Source: Epiperipatus broadwayi (Eukaryota; Onychophora; Udeonychophora; Euonychophora; Peripatidae). Taken from it: a stretch of 64,000 nt of DNA. The DNA lies in assembly GCA_028023455.1 (NCBI GenBank), contig JAQFVV010006503.1:361001-425000 (forward strand). Direction: 5' to 3'. The translations under genes and the position numbers were made by a program. The notes below the pieces were generated by a model that ran no database searches, was not told where the DNA came from, and was given only the letters and a program-made list of their open reading frames with translations. Positions 10,626 to 25,083 of the stretch are shown in pieces; the first letter of the stretch is position 1, and each line of letters opens with the position of its first letter.

Positions 10626-11647
10626 TAGATGTTGGAAACGGATCAACATATTATAACTTCTAAAATACCATCATCAAAAACTTTCAGGCATATAAACTTT
10701 ATATAATGCTTACTCTATTACATAACTGGCAGACAACTAAAACATAGTATTTTAATTATATTATTAGGGTTATAAATTTCATAGACTAATATCTATTTAT
10801 TCTCAACAGGAAACATATATATATATATGTAAGAAGTTTTCAATTAGAAACTCTACAGTACTTTGTTGATATTTGAGATATTCAGTTGCGGTAAAACTAA
10901 ATTTACATTAATGTGATATTAATGAAAAACAATTTGGTCTTTTAATTTGGTTTTCCAGTTATTGTTTAAATCCATCCCCACCCCCCTCATTTATTGAATA
11001 TGTCAAAATAGATTTTTTAATAAAAAAATTGAAAATAAAAAAGATTTTTGAAAGATTACTTATAAAAGCTATTTCATCAATTTTAATTTTTCTCTTTCGG
11101 TTAATATTATAACATAAAATACATTAAACTAATAGCAGATTCTATCTTAGTGCCATCTAGTGAAAGTTAGAATAATCAATTATTATTCGATACATATATA
11201 ATTCCTATCCTAAGTTAGTGTATTAGTGATAATTAAACTTCAGCTTAATAACTTAATTTAATAATCGCATTAGCACTGTATTTTGAGTGATTAACTTGAA
11301 ACTAAAAGATACCTTGATTAACTCTCAGATGAATTAAGTAAAAAGAAATCAGTTTTGATCAATTAGCTGAAACAATTGTTTCATGTGAATGGTGCTCAAA
11401 TAACATGACTTCCCAAGTAACCCATCATCATCATCGTCATTATGATTATTGTTAAGAAGATTGTGAATAATAATGATCAAGTTTACTGATATATTAGCAG
11501 ACTTTTCTTATTGCCTGATCACAGTATCTGATATTAAGAAACTTTTACAGTTTTTATTTTTCATCATATTACTAATATATACCATGCTCTCAAAATATCA
11601 TCAGTATCAACAATCCATCAAGACAGACAGAACTACATTGAATTTTT

Positions 11648-11660
11648 GATGTTCATTTTT
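11648..11660. repeat. 13-bp target-site duplication, left copy
   Basis: GATGTTCATTTTT here and again at 11766-11778, flanking the SINE at 11661-11765 exactly. Confidence 0.8.
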
Positions 11661-11765
11661 CTTTCATATGTCATAGCATCTGCCGGGATGCGAACCCACA
11701 CCCGTCTGCAACCAACTACTTGCTTGCATGGCAGCTGCGATACCTCTCAGCTAACAACGCAAGAC
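11661..11765 (-). mobile_element. tRNA-derived SINE with intact target-site duplication
   Basis: On the minus strand: box A TTAGCTGAGAGGTA (11754-11741) and box B GGTTCGCATCCCG (11696-11684), close to the polymerase III consensus, then a short tail GATGCTATGAC. The element is only about 105 bp, essentially a tRNA head with a short tail. The exact 13-bp duplication (11648-11660 and 11766-11778) shows that it inserted by target-primed reverse transcription. Related copies lie at 28.6 kb (minus) and 29.1 kb (plus). Box B is well kept, so it may be young. Confidence 0.82.
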
Positions 11766-11778
11766 GATGTTCATTTTT

Positions 11779-11850
11779 GTGTTTAGATTTGTAGAGGTTC
11801 CTACTGTCGCATTTTAGGCCCATAGCCTTAATATATATTACTTATAAACT
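11779..11850 (+). repeat. Dispersed repeat X fragment
   Basis: GTGTTTAGATTTGTAGAGGT, CCTACTGTCGCATTTTAGGC, then CATAGCCTTAATATATATTA. The same string of phrases makes up the arms of the palindrome at 29.8-30.4 kb. The SINE at 11.7 kb is inserted at its edge. Confidence 0.6.
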
Positions 11851-11859
11851 TTTTTCTAA

Positions 11860-13240
11860 ATATGCTTTATGAATTGGTTTTTATTATAATTTATTCATCT
11901 TGCATCCCCCCCCACCACCATTTTATAATTCATTTAATAATATAGCCGAGGTAAGTATGACTTTTGGAATATTTCTCACCAAGTGTTCAAATTTTATTCA
12001 AGGACTATGAGAATTGTGATCAACTAATGTAATGATCTGTTAAAAATTTTAACATTGAAAATTATTATGGTTAAACACTTAAAAACTATCTTTAAATATG
12101 AGCTCTTCATGAAGTATGATTGTTTGAAATGCTATATTTGAAGATGTCAGAAAATGTTGTATATTAATTAAATATGAGATAATTGCCTTCTGGATATCAA
12201 TAGAGATATACAATCAAATGATATGAACATACACTTGTTCTATGTTTTTTATTTCCAAAAATATGTAAGAGCAATGTGTCAGTAATTTTTATTATCTATT
12301 TATTTATCTATACAGTATATTTTATCCAAGAGGGGTTTCATGTTTTTTTTGATTACTCCTTAAAGAATTTATAATAAAACACTTAATAGAACTTTGCTAT
12401 TTCTTGTTTAAATTTATTTCAACAGCTTACTTCAAGAATTCTGCTAACGGTGACCAAAATGGATTGAGTAACTTAACAGTGTAATACAGGAATCAAAAAC
12501 TAACCTCTTATTATAATAAATCAATCTCTTAAAATTTTTATTTTATTTTATATTAATTATGTTAAATATATAGCAAACATTTATTGGTTATTTATGATTT
12601 TGAATGATTTTTTGAATAAACTGTTAATAAATATTATTTTTAACTTTAAAACTGCACAAAAAATGTATCGGGTAAAATCACTTACAAAAATTCATTTTTG
12701 GTCTCAGTATAAATTTTTAAACAATAATATCTGCAATTTATAAGCTTGTAGTAAAATAGTATATATTTCTGCAGAATTTATAAATAGTTTTTGCCTGTTT
12801 AATATTTATCATAGAAAATGAAATAACTAAACAACAAAGAATATATTTCAAGCAAAGATTGGTATTGATTTTCTACTAGTTATTCCATTTGGAAAATTAA
12901 TGAAAATTACATGACTAAAGCATTCAGGTCCTCTATAATTCTAACCGTTGATCATTCAAAATTATATAAGCTTTAAACAATATTTTTTCTGATTTAATAA
13001 CCCGAATTTCTACTAAACATGCTTAGCTAATCTACCAAAGAATATCTATTACTGAAATAGACAATCATATAAATTTGAATGTATATGTAGAGCTTGCCCT
13101 GTGAAAGTTATATGACTGACTAATAATTAATTGTCACAAGTGAGACATATAGAACACTTACTTATTTCATTAATGGCTTTTAAATTATAATTTTGTTCTT
13201 TAATCTTAACATTAACTGTATTTAGAGTTAGTTATTTTTA
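11860..13240. other. AT-rich DNA without recognisable features
   Basis: No supported gene or repeat. Short homopolymers only. Confidence 0.5.
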
Positions 13241-13242
13241 AT

Positions 13243-13580
<338 letters not shown>

Positions 13581-13624
13581 GTAATAACAATAAAAATAAT
13601 AAATACAACAACAATTAACTATTA

Positions 13625-13757
13625 TATACAGTCTTTAAATCTGCAGAAGTAATTTTGGTTAATTTCTTACGTGCCTCAACTGCCATTAAATTTAATGACA
13701 TTTGGGGCAGGTTAAGGAATTAACCAAAAGTACTTCTACAGATTGAAAGGCTGTATA
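13625..13757. repeat. Small palindrome built from the PLE 3' tail
   Basis: Arms TATACAGTCTTTAAATCTGC (13625-13644) and its inexact reverse complement ending GATTGAAAGGCTGTATA (13757). Unpaired centre about 40 bases. The right arm matches the tail after the Penelope-like element's stop codon at 3109-3160. Confidence 0.65.
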
Positions 13758-13789
13758 TAATGTAACATCCATACAAAGAAAATAATAAA

Positions 13790-16405
13790 TACTATTATCT
13801 TTTTAAAACAAAGAATGACCTTTGTAATCCTCTGATATCAAATGTCAAAATATAGAAACTGGCTCAGTTTCACATGAGCATGAGTAAACATAAATAGAGG
13901 AAAGATCATAAAGCACCACTCACTACTGATATTATTACTTATAATATATTATATCAGCCCTTTTTATCTCTCATGGTCTATAAGTCATAATTGCAAAACA
14001 GAATACTAGAAATAAGTTTGGCTAGTGTATGCATGAGCAAACTTAAAGGGAGATGTCACAAAAGGTCCATGAAAATAACAACCTCCAATATTAAACATCG
14101 ATTAAATTAACTGCAAGATCTAAAGCAAAAATATTACAAGATAAATTAAGTTTATGATACCATTAAATAATTAATGATCAGGTCTAACATATGAGTCGGG
14201 TGATAAATGAATTAAGATGTAGATGATTGAATGAATGATAATGAACAAGTAATAATTAACTAATAAAAATGAATGAATTCAAGAGTGAGGGTAAGAAAAT
14301 GGAAATGTTTAGGGTGAGAATAATTAAATGGTGATAGAATAGGGATCAGTGAAGGATGAATCAATTATGATAATAACTTAAGATGAAATGAGGATGAAAA
14401 ATAAAAGAAAGAAAAATATGGATGAGATATGATAACAATGTTGATGATGAAGAATGAGATACTGAGCTATGAAACTAATATTGTGTCAAACAACAGCAAG
14501 GCAATAGTGAAACAAAGCAATGAGGTTTTAAGCTTGACTAAAACAAAATATTTAATCACTAAATTAAAATAGATTATAAGTTTTAAACTAGAAAAGAAAT
14601 TTACATCTTAAAATTTCTACTAAATCAATTAAACAATAAGAATAAACATAAGAGATCAAGGCAAAGCATAACAAATAACTTAAAAAATGAAAAAAATTTA
14701 CAGTAGATTCAAAATTGAGACAATTAATAATTTAGTTTTCTCAGGGTTCAACTAACTTAAATATTACTATTTTAAAAGATATATTTGGATCAGTGAGAGG
14801 GATTTTGCCACTACCCAAATATAACAAGCAAAGACAGCTCATATAACAAAAATGGAATTAGTAAAGAACATTTGGCAATTCCAATAGTAGCAATAATATG
14901 AACTTTAAATTTTATAAAATATTAATAACTTCTTAATAAAGTAAATATAATAATTTACAAACTATCTTTTATTTAATAACCCATGGACAATATGATCAAG
15001 ATCAGTGAATGATGTATCTTATGATTTAGATAAACAGGTTATTCCATAAATATTTCATCTTTAAAACATTATTTAAAAATAATACATGTGATTAAGATAA
15101 AGTGTTTTAATCAACAAGCAATAAAACTTTATGTATTCTAAATATAAGAGCTTAGCAAAGATTATTTTGATATGCTGATGCACAATAAAACCTATTATAT
15201 AGAGTGATTATGATTTTTATGACAAGAATAAAAATATGTTAATAGTGTAATGGTCAAGTTTTGGATGTTCATGTAACATAATCCAGAATCTAGGCAGAGA
15301 CCAGAACTGACCAGAGTGGGATAATGAAGTTCCAAATCCAACTAGGCTTCAACTCCTTTACCAGTACTCTGTGACTCAATTCCATAGAAATGACATACCT
15401 GAAGTTACATTGAGTTTCCATTTCTTCATGGCCAGAATAGGGCATGGAAAAAATGAGACTCAGGGGTTCATTTACATGGCTGACTAGAGAATTAAATACA
15501 ATGGTGGTGTTGCGATGGAGATAATATTGATAATGAAACACTTATGCATGACTCATTCATATAACATGGGATAACTAAATTGAATTGGATTAGAAATTAG
15601 ACTATGAGAAATCATATGAAACCAAAGTAATTTTAACATATATTTATTAATTACTGAAACAAGTGAAGACAAAATAGATATAAAATAAGAATATAATTTC
15701 CTAATTGTGGGGTACGCACGTAGGCATTAAAGTAGATAAGACAATTATTATCCTTTCATTCTCATCTGTATGTATTAAACAGAGCACACGTGTTTCTATG
15801 CAGTCACTTAAGTCATGACTATAATGGGAATGCCACCTCCTATCTATAAGGTTGTGGTTGCTACTTCATAAGTAATTCTACTAGCCTTGTATAGATCAAT
15901 CATTATGTGGTCATACATTACATATATTTTAGTTAAAGTGAACACATAAACAAGCTCACTCAGTTTATAGACCGTACGTAAGCCTCAAGAGATAGTTTCA
16001 GACTAAAGCTAAATATTAATTCATAAGGTCAAATTGGCTGCCATAGATCACCAACATATGCTACAGCACTGGCAAATACTAAGACTAAACTGCCCTTCAG
16101 ATAGATTATGTTTTCAAAGGTTCTCGTGACCAATACCAGTACCTTGGGGACTGAATGTCCTGCTGCTTATGAGGCAAACATTTAGAAGGGAGTAGTGTAC
16201 TCGCTTGCCTGGCATGCATGTCCCCAAAATAAGATAAAATGGGATGGCTTTACTGAGGTCTCATTTTTTAAAGGATCCAGTAAAACATTAAATATTTATT
16301 TGTATTCAATAATATCTAATCCACTAAGCAATGGAGATATAACATTAAACATGCTTTAACTATAGCTTTATCAGTTTCTTAATAGGAGCCAATTCTTAAC
16401 TAGTG

Positions 16406-16446
<41 letters not shown>

Positions 16447-16985
16447 CTACTTAAGGGAATAATTGGATTATTGATCTTGTTAACATGTTTTAATCTAAAC
16501 CTTATATTCGAAAGGGTTTCTTAATAAATTGATGAATAAATATACTTTCCAATTATCCCCAAGGCTAGTCTAATACTTATTATACATTAACTATATTTGT
16601 AAATCAAATTTCAAAGCGAACCACATTCTACATTTATATCAACAAATATTTAACAATAATAATGAGTCAGAGTGAAACAGTGTGTGTAGTTGGTGACATT
16701 AAGAAAATGATAATTATGTGAAGATATTTTTAATTATATCTTCTCTAAAATTTACTAAATTTAAAGCTCACTGTTTCAAAGCATTAACTCTTACTGAGCT
16801 CTGGACGCTAATCCACATCAATGGCTTTAGGTCGCTCGAAATCGGTCACTTTTTGAGTCATAGTGATGTTTTTATGCTTGTTTGAAAGCTTATGTGATGT
16901 GATGTATTGTGGCTTCTCCTTAAACGAAGTCAAGAATATCTCAGCAATTATGCCCAGATAAACCTGTTAGCAACTTTATTTTCCA
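13790..16985. other. AT-rich stretch, no gene supported
   Basis: Around 14.2-14.5 kb the plus strand is purine-rich (many GATGA/AATGA repeats). An 83-codon minus-strand open frame at 15290-15541 has more mixed composition than its surroundings but no recognisable motif, and I do not call it a gene. An (AT)n run lies at about 16408-16443. Confidence 0.5.
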
Positions 16986-16989
16986 TTCC

Positions 16990-18985
16990 CCACTCTAAAT
17001 TTACCCATAATCTGCTCTATCCCATTTCCACAACATAATCTTTGTCAAGTCTATAACTTTTATATCTAAATCCCCTTTATCTTTTCCCAAACCCAGCATA
17101 AAAAACAATAATTCACTTTCTGTATAATCACTTTTTTCATATTTATTCTTCCACAACTTCATTATATGTACCCTTTCTGTTTTCAAGCATTTACATTCAA
17201 TTAACAAATGCCTAATATTTTCTATTCCTTCCTTACATAATTTACAAAATAAATCACCCATTTTTTTCTATTTACATGTATATTCTATTGTAGCTAAAGA
17301 TCTAATTCAAGCCTTAAATAATAAACTACTTTCTTTACTATTATCATATATTAACTCACACCTAATATTCTGTTTATTTCTATATATATTTAAATTCTTT
17401 TTACTCTCCATACTATTTCTCCACCTCTCTAACTACCTATTCTTTATTAATAAATCTATTCTTTTATCCTATTCCTTACTACTACAACCCTCAACAATCC
17501 TCTTAACACAATCATCCCATCTTTTGTACAAATATACTGATATAAATTCTTCATCCAAATCTTTTGCATACCACATTACCTTTCTCACCCATCTTGTTAC
17601 CTGCCCTTTACTCATAACCCAATTAAATACTATTTTAGTTATTATTTTATTATCCATAAACTGCAATCTACCAAACATTTTCATTTTACTGTTTGCATCT
17701 CTCATATTAAAACTTGACTATTCCATTTCTCCTTGAATTGCCTCTCTTGTTGTCCATACATCTGCATCCAATGCATGTCTTCCTACTTCCCTTTGAACTT
17801 TTTCTAAGTAATTTAATACCTCTTTACTAACATATAATGCATCATTACCATATGTTAACCCTGCTACTTTAACTCATTTCCATATAATTCTAACTACATC
17901 ATATTTATTATATGAAAACACTGTTAATTTCTCTATCAATCCCTTTCTTTTCTCTGCTTCATTTATTAATTTTTTCTCCCATTCATCCAAATAATTTTTC
18001 TAATTACTTAAAATAATTCCCAAATAACTATATCTATTCACCACACTTAACTTAATATCTCCCAATAAAAATTCTACATCTTCTCTTTCCCCAGTATTAA
18101 CCATCATTATATTTGATTTTTCTTCACTAAATTTAATCCCCATCTCTTTACCCACCCTTGCACATGTCCACAGCATAACTTCCATATCTTCACTTCTTTC
18201 TGCACACAAAAATATATCATCTGCAAAAAAAAACCTGACAAAATATATACTCTCTTACTACCTATTAACGGTATCTCTATCCCTCTTCCTAATCTTTCTA
18301 TTGCTCTTTCCATTTCACTCAAATACAACACAAACAAAATAGGTGACATAAGGCATCCTTGCCTTAACCCCACCCCATTTTTAACTTTAACTGATTCTAT
18401 ATTCCCTAATTGATATATATAATAATTATTTTCATATAATTTCTTAATAATATCTATTAAAACTTCATCCATTCCCAAATTTGCTAAACTTATCTGTAAT
18501 CTATTTCTATCTACTCTATCATATGCCTTCTCTATATCTATAAAACTCATATATAACTGTTTACCTAAATTCCTACTCATATCTATAAGTTGTATAACTA
18601 CAAATAAACTATCTCCTATACACATATCTAATCTAAAACCTCCTTGCATTTCCCCCATTACATTATTCTCTTCCATCCATTTTACAACTCTTCTAGCCAC
18701 CATATACGAGAAACCTTTATATATAACTGATGTTACCGCTATTGGTCTATAATTATTCAACTTTCTATGATCCTTACCCTTTCCTTTAAATAATAATCTT
18801 ACTCTTGTATTATTCCAACTGCTTGGGAAAACTCTATTCTGTGCCATTTTATTAAAACAAGATAATAGCTTTACTTTTGCCCTATATTCTAAATTCATTA
18901 CCATCTCTGCTGCCCATCCATCCAAACCTCTTGCCTTTCCACTTTTCAATTTCTTCTCTACCTCATTCAGTTCATAATAATAATA
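16990..18985 (-). pseudogene. 5'-truncated non-LTR retrotransposon (LINE), RT to C-terminus
   Basis: Minus-strand LINE remnant. From 5' to 3': an RT domain (details in the 18107-18985 entry); a downstream RT-linked segment with NRYSYLGI and the phrases WVMSKGQVTRWVRKV and WDDCVKRIVEGC (17469-17705); and a C-terminal Cys/His motif CKLC-x8-HLLIEC in the last open stretch (17001-17261), which ends LWKWDRADYG. The endonuclease is missing. The element starts within a (TAA)-like run at about 18985, typical of incomplete reverse transcription. Several stops and frameshifts make it inactive. The clade is uncertain; no RNase H is visible. Confidence 0.85.
18107..18985 (-). pseudogene. LINE reverse transcriptase domain, catalytic box frameshifted
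   Basis: The longest open stretch in the window. After a junk start encoded by the (TAA)-like run, it shows LKSGKARGLDGW, LFKGKGKDH..NYRPIA (finger/palm), SFIDIEKAYDRVDR (motif A, catalytic Asp) and VGLRQGCLMSPILFVLYLSE (motif B). The motif C FADD codons are present at about 18208-18222 but follow a run of nine T (minus strand). The long frame reads this as SGFFLQMIYF, while the correct frame (open on to 18000) reads FFADDIFLCAERSE. A one-base slip in the T run separates the two halves. The simplest explanation is decay or a homopolymer sequencing error. Confidence 0.85.
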
Positions 18986-19029
18986 ATAGTGACATTTTAA
19001 GTCTAACAAAAGGAGGAGGCAGTCCATTC

Positions 19030-22000
19030 TAAATGCTGATTGGCTGATGATTATTTGGTCAAAAAAGATAGCTGGTAAATAATTTTCACCACTGAAAATG
19101 AAAAAATATGTTTTAGAGTGGTTTTTTATTATTTTTCGTACATATTATAAATTATTTTTATAAAATATGCTGAAAATATAGTTATTTTACAAAGTAGTAA
19201 GATTTTATTACAAAATTGTATACTTTTACACGAACATAAATTAAAAACGAAACCAGTGAATAGCAATGACTTTGATATCTGTCAAAAGTTTAGATTGCCC
19301 AAAGCTGTTTATTTGATTTTGTAACAAAAATTATGTTTTAGAATATTTTTTTAGCATTTATTTACATATTATAATGTATTTTGATAAAATATGCTGAAAA
19401 TATAATTATTTTTTGAAATATGGTAAGATTTTACTAAAAAATTGTTAACTTTTATAATAACGTAAATCTAGGAGGGACATCAATGACGTTTACATGACTT
19501 GTAATTTACTATGGTATATATATATATTTCTGCTATCAAATATTTTTATAGTTATAAATAAAAATTTACTTTTAAAAAAACTTTCGTTTACTTTCATAAC
19601 CTGAAAATTATTAATATACTTTTTACGAATGAAACTAAAATGAATATAATATTAAAAGATGAATATATTTTTATTGTTGATTCTGTAATTTGACCCATCA
19701 AAAGTTTAGAGTTTTACCTCATTCGGCCAACTGGAATTTTCATCATGGAAAGTGTTAATATATATTAAATACATTTTAAAATAATCATAGAGGAAAATAT
19801 AGGTATAACCACAGTGATAGATAATAAGAGTTGAATAAGACATTTGATTCAACAAAATAGAATTATAAGCATAGGTAGGCAGGTTACATAATTTAAAGAT
19901 TACTTGATTTAGACAGATTTTAAAGTTATATTAATTTGAATGTCAAATGTTTCTCTAAGTTACATTTAGCTAGCTTTTAAATTAAAAAATGCAATATTAA
20001 ATATTAATTGATACAGAGCTCTGCAGTTCTGGGTTTATATTACTGATTATTTATTTCATCTGGAGATGTAGGCACTTAGACTTCAGGCATGGTGGTAATC
20101 TTTCTTGGGCAGATTCATGGTCTCTTCTTCTTGTGGCAGTAGGCTGTGGCTGGAGAATTTTATCTTGCAATGCTCTGTTGTAAAGTGCATTATCTGGCAG
20201 TAAAACTAGCCATTCAACCATGGAGAAACAGCAAAAACTATGCCTTCTTTTGCCAGACATATTAAAATTTTATGTAGCATGGAGTATACTGATAAATGCT
20301 CTTAAAATTGGTGTGTCCCTCTACAAGCTAAAAATATGGCCTATATATGCTATTAATCCCAAGCACTTACTTGTGGAGAATTTATTTTGGCTGAAAACCT
20401 ATTAGTTTAGAATTTACATTAAAATTCCCCAACTTGATTTTAAAACTTTTGTTTAAATTTTCAAGGTATCCAAGATTACCACCAGGAATTCCAATAGTGC
20501 TAGTTCAGTGATTTTATTGTATAATCATTTTGTTGTAAACAAATTAGAATACCGCAATTACAAAAATTTAAATTGATTTTACCACAGATGTGGTGGTTTA
20601 ATGCAACTTTGTTTATACCTATTTTACTTTTAATTAATAATGACTAAAAACTTTAACAATAACTGAATCATGCCATCCTATATATGTATCACTATATAGG
20701 CTGTATTATACACCTGCATACAAATTTATAACAAAGCAAATTAATAAATTGACTTTATAATATTAAATCTATAATATAAACATTTTTCTAATAGCAAACA
20801 AAATTTATCCACTGTAATATTTAATATAGTAGGTATTTACTGCATCTATCCATTTATATATATATATATATCTATCCATTTATATATATATATAATGCCA
20901 GGCACATAGCCATGATAATACTCTTATATATCTATTTTAATTATTTTAATGGGGTTTAAATCCAGCACAGATGGGGTTAGTAATTAAAAATTGGGATGAA
21001 ATGGTAGGAATCAAAACATACAATTTCAATAGCAATAGCAATAACAGTATGAATAGTGATTAGCAACGAGGCCACAGACAACTAAATATATTTTCAAACA
21101 AAATTTATTTACATTATTTACAAGTTTTGTGAATATACTAATAACAAGAAAGAAAACATACATTTTATGATTAAGGAAAGATCTCATGATTCATTTACCA
21201 GTTTAATAAATCACTACCTTTTTATTTATCATTGCACAAATCTATTACTCACATTAAGTTTATTTGATTTACTATGCATTTCATATTTTAAATTATTACC
21301 TTTTAAGTTATTTATTATGTACATTGAATTTACTTTTGACTTAGTATACTTTTATATTTTACCTATTTATTAATAGCATAATTTTAAGATCTTATCCACT
21401 TTAAATAGACACAGACAATGTATTTCAAAATTCATATTCAATGGTGACTAAGCTACCATTATTATTACACAGGATAACACAATAAATATACTTAAGACAT
21501 AACAGTTTAAGCTATCATATCTTACTAGAAACTATTGACTTCTTGCTTTAATCCATTTATTTAGGCTATTAAACAGTCAACACTACTTTAAGAGTCAAAA
21601 CTATAATTTTCTACTCTTTAATTATTAGTTTTATCTTATAGGACTCCTTAAAATAAAAAAAAAATATTAGCATTTTAAAACAACTTGGATATAAATGATA
21701 TATAACATAAATTAATGGTATAGATAGGATCATCTCAAATAAATAGGCATTAAGTAACAATCTACTATAAAATAACTTTTATCTAATATTATATTTTATA
21801 ATCATTCTGCTCAGTACTAAGTACAATCTACATTTTCAAATACCATATTTCAGAAACAATTTTTCTGTTATTGATACCAAACCATTAGAACTTAAAAATA
21901 TGAAACATAATAAAACATATGATATATCCAAAGATATAATCTGGTTGATCTAAGGAAAATGAGAACAAACAATAACCTAGACCACAGTCAACTTGTGACT

Positions 22001-25000
22001 GCATATGGTCTGTAATCCCAGAGTTGCTTCTGGAGCACCTTTAGGGATATAAAATGAAGAAATGCTCAATCCCTTGTTTGAAATAACTATACCAACACAT
22101 GGTTTGAAATTCTGGTGTCACTTCTGGAATATGATTAGGGGTATGTGAAAAAGGAAGGGTGATCAATTTCTTATTTAATAACTAGATCAAAACACTACAA
22201 AAGTATTGGTTTAATTTTCTCAAAGTCTGATAGTCATTATTCATGATTCACCCATGATGGTCATTTATGTCATCACTCAGAGAAAGAGAATAAGTTCACA
22301 TGATGTGATGCAACATGTATCTACAACATATTCCAAAATATTATAAACATCATTTTAACCATTGAACACAATAACAGATAAATCTAATACTAATATTACT
22401 TACCACAAATATATAAAGACCCTAGAAAAATGGAATATATTACTATTTGACACACAAAATTTATAACTATCATTATCAATTCGATAATGATCCATAATGA
22501 TAGCAGTTATTAATTACTTATTACACATATTAAATACCATGTTCTTACCCACATGAAATATATTTCATATTTACTTATTAGTTTAAATTATAATCTTAGA
22601 ATGTTACTTGATCTAAGAACAATTGTAGTTATCATTAAGCCATATATAAGTTATGGTGTTTTGTACCTGAATTGTAATGTATCTCACTTTCTTTACATAC
22701 ATTTGGATAGTAATGAACATAGGATGAGCATTCTTGTAAGTAAATGGGTATTAACTGGTTTATTAAAAACATTTGGTTTCTAAAGTCAAAGCTAAAAATT
22801 ACATTTAATGTTGCATTTATTATATATATATATACATGATTATTACAATCGTTATCATTGTCAAATCACCACAGGACAAACCAAAGCTTTTTTTTTCAAC
22901 ATATCTCAAACAAACTTTTTTATCTCATTCATCTAATACAAGTTTTTTTAAAGAAATATTTACAATATAATCCAGTTTAAGATTTATATGTATATGTAAT
23001 GATAAATAATATTTTAATATTGAATAAATATAATGTCATGTGAAATTTACCAAGTCCATTTTTACTAATAAGTGAATTGCCTTCTAGTTGCCAGCTTCAA
23101 TAATTTCTTATAGTAAGAAAATAGATCGTGACTTCTTATCACATTTTAGATATAAATAATATTAACAATCTTTAAAATAGTGTAAGAAGTGGCCACTGTC
23201 CATTTTCTTACTGCAACAAGTTATTGAACATGGCAGCAAGATGGCACTTCAATTATTATTTAATATAGACTTGGTAAATTTCACATGACATTATATTTGT
23301 ATATATTGTTAAAATTTTTCACTTTATATTTAACTCTGGACTTTAGTACTTTCTTTTACGGACTAAGGAAAACATGGCAGAGATGTTCAATCTATTACAT
23401 ACTTAAAATTACTTTCGCAGTAATATTTTCAATAGGATTTGTAACAGAGCAGTTTTATTGGAAATTATATTGTGCATGTATATGATATAAAGCTAATTCA
23501 ATAAATAGCAGAAACAATTATATATATATTACTGAAAACTGATACTTCTCTGAGAAATTTGCTTTAGTTTAACTGGCTTGCTTTTAATTTCATCTTGTTA
23601 TTTTAACTATAATTATAATCTTTAGTTTCTGTATCATAAACATCGGTGGCTAGATATTTATTTTTCATAGGTTGCGATAACTAAGCAAATTATCAACTCA
23701 CTTAGGATATTTAAATCTCAACGTATTAACTCTTTTCATAAAATTATGTAATTCTAAAGCACTCTTTAACTTTGAACTCAAATGAAAAGGTTTAAATTAT
23801 AAACATAAACTAATGGATTGCACTGAGCCAGATTTAGCCTACCAGAATCATACTGCTGATATTCGAAATCAACGAGTGGTTTAGAATTAGGATACAGTGA
23901 AATATGATGTGACCATTTGTTTGGTAATTGTAATCATAATGTATAGTATTTTTTTTCTTTGATAGGTTCATTATATAACAGTTTTGCTTTATATACTTAA
24001 GTTATATATATATAAAATTAAATTTTGATGATATTCTCATGACTTGGAAATTAATTTTGAGTTGGATGAATCTTGAAATTTTTTTTCGAATCAGCAACAA
24101 GTTTACTTTTTTCCATTTATTTGGATTATGGTTAAGATAATTAACAGTTGGTATATGTTAATAAATGAGTGTATTCAAATAAATGTTGATGCCTTATTAT
24201 GAAAATAAATAATACAGTTATAATAAAATGCATATTTTACCTTGTGTTGGTAATGTTTTGAATTCCTATGAGTTCGAGTCCGTAATTAACTTTTAGTTAG
24301 GACTTAGTATAAACAAATCACTTAGAATTAAGGTTGTGATTATTTTTAATATGCAATGACTCACAATACATAATTAGATTAATATGGCAATAAATTATAG
24401 TTTGTTTTTAAAAAAAAATCAATAAAAGGATAATTTGCCATATTCAATCATAATATCTTAAAGCCGTTATAGAGTAATAAAAACTTTTTTTTCCTTTTTA
24501 ACTCATAAGTAAAACATATTTTTAAATTTATCATTATATTGTTAGACAATTTTTAACTGTGAATTTCCTGAGACATTGTGAATTTAATTGAGTTTACTTT
24601 GCAACGAATCACTTAAAAATGAATTCACTTTATATTGCACTAAATTATTTTCAAATTTTTAATAAAATGGATTTTTTTGCTATACTTTGTTACAAGTGAC
24701 AAACTCACTCCACCCACAACTTTGACATCATCCACTTGAGATTATCTCTAGCACAGATATAAACTTTAAACCACAGTTAAAGATTAATATATCTTATATT
24801 TTAAAATTAAACGCACATACATATGGAGTTATTTACGTTTTTCTTTTCTATGTGAAATACCATTATAAATAAATTAAATAATCTCCACACTTTTTTTTTA
24901 AAAATCATATAAATAAAGATACAATAAAAGTCAATGACCTCCAAAATTAATTTTGTTATATACACATATTAAACATTAATTATAAAATAAGTTTTATAAA

Positions 25001-25080
25001 TGCATTATCACCATGTATTACCGACAATGGAATTATTTTTGTCATTTGATGTAATGCTAAATAATAATAATAAGGATGTA
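19030..25080. other. Long AT-rich stretch, no gene supported
   Basis: About 6 kb without a recognisable gene. Short open frames (20051-20260, 21167-21373, 22553-22783, 23285-23485) have no motif that I recognise. At 20857-20895 a short unit TCTATCCATTTATATATATA is tandemly doubled. Around 22.0-22.15 kb there is a weak diverged direct repeat. Minor (AT)n runs lie at 19515, 22821 and 24003. Confidence 0.5.
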
Positions 25081-25083
25081 TAT

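Noticed and set aside
15290-15541. 83-codon minus-strand frame as a gene
   Set aside because: Isolated, short, without recognisable domain or conservation evidence.
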